Source: an uncultured Alphaproteobacteria bacterium (lineage in GTDB: Bacteria > Pseudomonadota > Alphaproteobacteria > Micavibrionales > Micavibrionaceae). Taken from it: a stretch of 10,302 nt of DNA. The position numbers and the translations under genes were made by a program. The stretch lies in NCBI GenBank assembly GCA_937128575.1, contig CAKZMN010000307.1, positions 1 through 10,302 on the forward strand. The letters are read 5' to 3'. The notes under the pieces are model-generated. The model worked only from the letters and a program-made list of their open reading frames with translations, was not told the origin of the DNA and ran no database searches. Below, piece by piece: positions 8,230-10,302 of this stretch (within the stretch, counting starts at the first letter, position 1; each line of letters opens with the position of its first letter).

Positions 8230-8267
8230 AATGTTAGTTTAAACTTACGTAAGTGTCAACTAACATT
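8230..8267. promoter_or_regulatory. 38-bp nested dyad, candidate operator of the arsR-SRPBCC unit
   Basis: AATGTTAGTT (8230-8239) and AACTAACATT (8258-8267) are perfect reverse complements. Inside them, on exactly the same centre (8248/8249), is the perfect 12-bp palindrome ACTTACGTAAGT (8243-8254). Across all 19 pairs only 8240/8257 and 8242/8255 fail. ArsR-family dimers bind such dyads. The size and nesting could hold one extended dimer site or two dimers. It covers both promoter elements, so bound repressor would block RNA polymerase. Confidence 0.88.
8231..8259 (-). promoter_or_regulatory. Strong sigma-70-like promoter of the arsR-SRPBCC unit
   Basis: On the minus strand a perfect TTGACA (8254-8259) is followed after exactly 17 bases by TAACAT (8231-8236, 4 of 6). 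The start point predicted 6-8 bases downstream falls on or beside the A of the arsR ATG (8224). The rest of the gap to the preceding gene (8268-8281) is plain A/T-rich sequence. Confidence 0.75.
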
Positions 8268-8281
8268 TTAATTAAATTTTT

Positions 8282-8908
8282 TTAAGCCGCTTTTTGAGGC
8301 TTTTCCATGATCGTTTTGAATAGCGGGCTGTTTAGGTGGCTGTCTAGCCATGCCTGTAATTTAGGGAGGGGCAGCGCGTCGAACCATGTGCGGTCGGTGT
8401 TTGCGAATTGACGGATGAAAGGGAAGATGGCGATATCGGCGTAGGTGATGTGATCGGCGCATAGATATTTGGCGCCGCTGAGGCGGGTGTTTAATTGCTG
8501 CAAATATTCCTCACCCTTATCCCGCGCGCCGGAGCAATCTTCATCTGGATATCGCGTCCCGTATTTATAACGATCCAGAGCGTTTTTAAACCACCCGACC
8601 TGCGATGTGGTGGGATCGATTAGAGTTTTGGCGCCCTCGCCCGCATTTAACCAGCCATCAGGATCATTTTGATTAAGCGCCCAGAGCATGATGTCGATGC
8701 TTTCATCTATCACGCGGCCATCGGCGGTTTGCAGCACGGGGACGCTACCCTTGGGGGAGAGATCATAGAGCGCCGGCGGGCGATCCTTTAGATCGACCTC
8801 GATTATGGTGGGGATTATACCGGATTTCCAAAGCGCCATGCGGGCGCGCATTGCATAGGGGCAGCGGCGAAAATTATAGAGGGTGTGAACGTTTTTATTC
8901 GTCATCAT
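8282..8908 (-). CDS. Glutathione S-transferase family protein
   Basis: The 208-residue protein has a thioredoxin-like N-terminal domain with the RRCPYAMRARMAL motif (Cys16, a glutaredoxin-style CPYA site). GSVPVL (54-59) carries the cis-proline, and DES (68-70) binds the gamma-glutamyl part of glutathione. An all-helical C-terminal domain follows with the ITYADIAIFPF capping box (154-164). Such enzymes conjugate or reduce substrates with glutathione in the cytosol. The substrate cannot be read from sequence. A cysteine rather than Ser/Tyr at the active position suggests thiol transfer or dehalogenase-like chemistry rather than classic conjugation. The first ATG (8906-8908) lies inside the 3' end of rlmE, a 14-base overlap. 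The next codon is also ATG, and AGG/GGAC just upstream could serve either start. It is likely co-transcribed with rlmE. Confidence 0.92.
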   Translation of the reverse strand: MMTNKNVHTLYNFRRCPYAMRARMALWKSGIIPTIIEVDLKDRPPALYDLSPKGSVPVLQTADGRVIDESIDIMLWALNQNDPDGWLNAGEGAKTLIDPTTSQVGWFKNALDRYKYGTRYPDEDCSGARDKGEEYLQQLNTRLSGAKYLCADHITYADIAIFPFIRQFANTDRTWFDALPLPKLQAWLDSHLNSPLFKTIMEKPQKAA

Positions 8909-9575
8909 CCTGTCCGCGGAAGCCCGTCGCGACCAAATATTGTTCGGAGCTCTCCTTGCGGCTGGCCTTGGGCTTGATGTGTTTGATGACTTTGAAGTCT
9001 TTTTTCATTTGCGCCATTAATGTGTTTTGCGCGCCGCCTTGGAATACCTTGGCGATAAAGACGCCCTCGGGCTTTAATACCTCACAAGAGAAATGATACG
9101 CGGCCTCTACGACGGCCATGATGCGTAAGTGATCGGTTTGTTTGTGGCCGATGGTGTTGGGGGCGATGTCGCTCATGACCACATCAACAAGGCCGTCTTG
9201 GCCATTATCGCTTAGCATGCCCTTTAAATGGTCTGGCGCGTCATCATCCATGAAATCCATTTGCACGAAATCGGCGCCCGGAACCTCGTCCATTTCAAGA
9301 AGATCTATAGTAATAATTTTTGTACAGCCCTTTTCCACCGCGATTTGGCACCAGCCACCGGGGGCGGAGCCGAGATCAACCACGGTCATGCCGGGTTTTA
9401 ACAGCTCTAGGCGCTCATCTATTTCCTGCATCTTAAAAGCCGCGCGCGAGCGATAGCCCTGCTTTTTGACTTCTTCCACGCACGGATCATTGAGCTGGCG
9501 TTGTAGCCAGCGGGTGGATGAGGTTTTACGACCTTTTGCGGTTCTAACCTTTGCTTTTGCTTTATTCCTGCTCAT
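8895..9575 (-). CDS. rlmE: 23S rRNA (uridine-2'-O-)-methyltransferase RlmE (FtsJ/RrmJ)
   Basis: RlmE methylates the 2'-OH of U2552 in the A-loop of 23S rRNA late in 50S assembly, using S-adenosylmethionine. The 226-residue product shows the family plan: a basic N-terminus (residues 1-30), YRSRAAFKMQEID with Lys48, and the SAM loop VVDLGSAPGGWCQ (65-77). VVMSDIAPNTIGHKQTDH follows with Asp136, then GVFIAKVFQGG with Lys176, and SSEQYLVATGFRG with Glu211. Together these give the K-D-K-E catalytic tetrad. It is slightly longer than the E. coli enzyme (about 209 residues), mainly at the N-terminus and in an acidic insert near 105-130. The start ATG (9573-9575) has only a weak ribosome site (GAG, 8 bases upstream). 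The end overlaps the GST gene by 14 bases. Confidence 0.96.
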   Translation of the reverse strand: MSRNKAKAKVRTAKGRKTSSTRWLQRQLNDPCVEEVKKQGYRSRAAFKMQEIDERLELLKPGMTVVDLGSAPGGWCQIAVEKGCTKIITIDLLEMDEVPGADFVQMDFMDDDAPDHLKGMLSDNGQDGLVDVVMSDIAPNTIGHKQTDHLRIMAVVEAAYHFSCEVLKPEGVFIAKVFQGGAQNTLMAQMKKDFKVIKHIKPKASRKESSEQYLVATGFRGQDDDE

Positions 9576-9608
9576 TTTATTCTCGAAAAGCGTTGTATTT
9601 CCTTATGT

Positions 9609-9953
9609 TCACAGAAGCATTACCACGCTAGAGGTGAAAAAAGCCATAAAAAACACTGCAATGGAGCTCGCCATCAGAATAGAGCCGCTATTTTTGGGCA
9701 TATAATGCAGGAAAACCAAATAGAGCATATAAGCGAAGCTGTAAATTATAATGGCGCGGCCAAGCACGGGAATGCTTAAAAAATCGAGAATGCCGATAGG
9801 ATAGTCAATCGCGTACATAAGCTCTGCCTGCATACGGGCCATGAACATACAGGTGATCATAAAAATCAGCACAATCCAGCGTTGATCCTTTTGCACCGTG
9901 AACCACCCCAAAGGCAGCCAGAGCAGGTCTATATATTGAAGAATAAAATTCAT
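9609..9953 (-). CDS. Small hypothetical inner-membrane protein, 114 aa
   Basis: I do not recognise a named family. The protein is strongly hydrophobic, with likely membrane helices at about 26-40, 62-83 and 91-113, and a possible fourth at 3-19. A short charged loop QKDQR (21-25) separates the first two, and HYMPKNSG (83-90) separates the last two. It has no signal peptide and no obvious catalytic motif, and it ends at the last helix. Its stop lies 33 bases before the rlmE start, so it may head a unit with rlmE and the GST gene. The ribosome site is poor (AGGG only 1 base from the ATG at 9951-9953). It is divergent from the gene starting at 10026, and the 72-base gap between them shows no convincing promoter pair. 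Confidence 0.7.
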   Translation of the reverse strand: MNFILQYIDLLWLPLGWFTVQKDQRWIVLIFMITCMFMARMQAELMYAIDYPIGILDFLSIPVLGRAIIIYSFAYMLYLVFLHYMPKNSGSILMASSIAVFFMAFFTSSVVMLL

Positions 9954-10025
9954 ACCCTATTTCATATTAAATCGTTATTGTTGGCATTGCTTCTTTTAAA
10001 AAGGCAAAGCTCAATTATTTATAGA

Positions 10026-10302
10026 ATGTCACATATTATGCTTCGTTTGAAATCTCTAATTATGGCGCTGATGATTGCCGCGGTTACTTTGACCAGCGCG
10101 CCGGCCTATGCGCAGAGCAATAAGAGCCCGGTTATTATTCGTGATACCGAGATTGAAGCCACATTCAGGGGCTGGATGCTGCCGCTGCTTGAAGCCGCAT
10201 CGAGCGACGAGGATCCGGCCCGCATCGTCAATCTCGGCTCCGTCATGGGCGCCCCGCCGCTTTCGGAAAACGTCTATTCCTACTCCGCTTCCAAGGCGTC
10301 AG
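10026..10302 (+). CDS. Chimeric open frame: M48-type peptidase N-terminus joined to short-chain dehydrogenase middle (3' end outside window)
   Basis: The frame runs open from ATG 10026-10028 to the window end (92 codons). Residues 1-29 are a signal peptide (basic start, hydrophobic core, cleavage after APAYA). Residues 35-48 (PVIIRDTEIEATFR) match the mature N-terminus of secreted M48 zinc peptidases of the BepA/YfgC type. From about residue 50 the text is different: MLPLLEAASSDEDPARIVNL, then GSVMG and YSYSASK are the SDR fold segment with the catalytic Ser and the Tyr-x-x-x-Lys pair. No natural protein I know joins a signal peptide to an SDR in mid-fold, and the nucleotide-binding glycine motif is missing. 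GC rises from about 46% (10026-10165) to about 63% (10176-10302). I treat it as a peptidase gene start interrupted by foreign sequence. ATG 10038-10040 is an alternative start. Confidence 0.6.
   Translation, partial: MSHIMLRLKSLIMALMIAAVTLTSAPAYAQSNKSPVIIRDTEIEATFRGWMLPLLEAASSDEDPARIVNLGSVMGAPPLSENVYSYSASKAS
10164..10178. other. Apparent chimeric junction
   Basis: Protein similarity and base composition both change here, near codons 47-51 of the open frame at 10026. To the left the sequence fits the window (46% GC, peptidase). To the right it is GC-rich with C/G-ending codons (GTC, CTC, CGC, GCC) and dehydrogenase-like. No repeat, IS end or attachment site is visible at the join. Confidence 0.65.

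Noticed and set aside
8270..8300. Terminator after the GST gene
   Set aside because: AAGCC/GGCTT on the minus strand gives only a 5-bp stem with a 9-base loop, and is followed by A rather than T.
10026..10302. A genuine novel peptidase-dehydrogenase fusion enzyme
   Set aside because: The peptidase part stops before its HExxH site and the dehydrogenase part starts after its cofactor-binding motif, so neither half would work. The composition shift favours a chimera.

Overview
The window reads as a stretch of a Gram-negative, most likely alphaproteobacterial, chromosome of moderate GC. The housekeeping proteins (MetF, MetE, GuaB, an RsmB-type methyltransferase, RlmE) support this, as does a metE promoter resembling the CTTGAC/CTATAT pattern of alphaproteobacteria. 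I cannot name a genus. No tRNA, rRNA, CRISPR array or insertion sequence was seen, and no gap between genes exceeds about 190 bases.

Layout, left to right. The 3' part of metF (plus strand) ends 3 bases from a small hypothetical gene on the minus strand (555-794). A 184-base divergent gap carries a likely metE promoter with a dyad, followed by full-length metE (979-3321). MetF makes 5-methyltetrahydrofolate and MetE-type enzymes use folate-bound methyl groups to make methionine, so the left end is a methionine-synthesis block. A strong hairpin terminator (3349-3377) separates metE from a convergent AT-rich, lysine-rich gene of unknown function (3384-4490). Its C-terminal part resembles a PIN-like nuclease domain, and a large palindrome overlaps its promoter and first start codon.

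The remaining complete genes are all on the minus strand. In transcription order (right to left) they are: a small membrane protein (9609-9953); rlmE (23S rRNA 2'-O-methyltransferase); a glutathione S-transferase overlapping rlmE; an arsR-family repressor gene coupled to a START/AHSA1-type (SRPBCC) gene under a strong promoter embedded in a 38-bp dyad; guaB (IMP dehydrogenase) with its own promoter; and an rsmB-type rRNA m5C methyltransferase coupled 5 bp behind guaB. The SRPBCC protein ends in an odd tail of four Cys-Cys pairs, partly built by a 30-bp tandem duplication.

At the extreme right a plus-strand open frame (10026 to the end) starts as a secreted M48-type peptidase. After about 45 codons it switches in frame to the middle of a short-chain dehydrogenase, with a jump in GC (about 46% to 63%). 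This looks like a chimeric join, either an assembly or library artefact or a recent recombination, and the last ~130 bases should not be trusted as part of this genome without checking.

The best candidates for something new are the cysteine-tailed SRPBCC/ArsR pair with its nested operator and apparently leaderless promoter, and the basic PIN-like orphan gene with its palindromic promoter. Neither amounts to a proven new system from the sequence alone.
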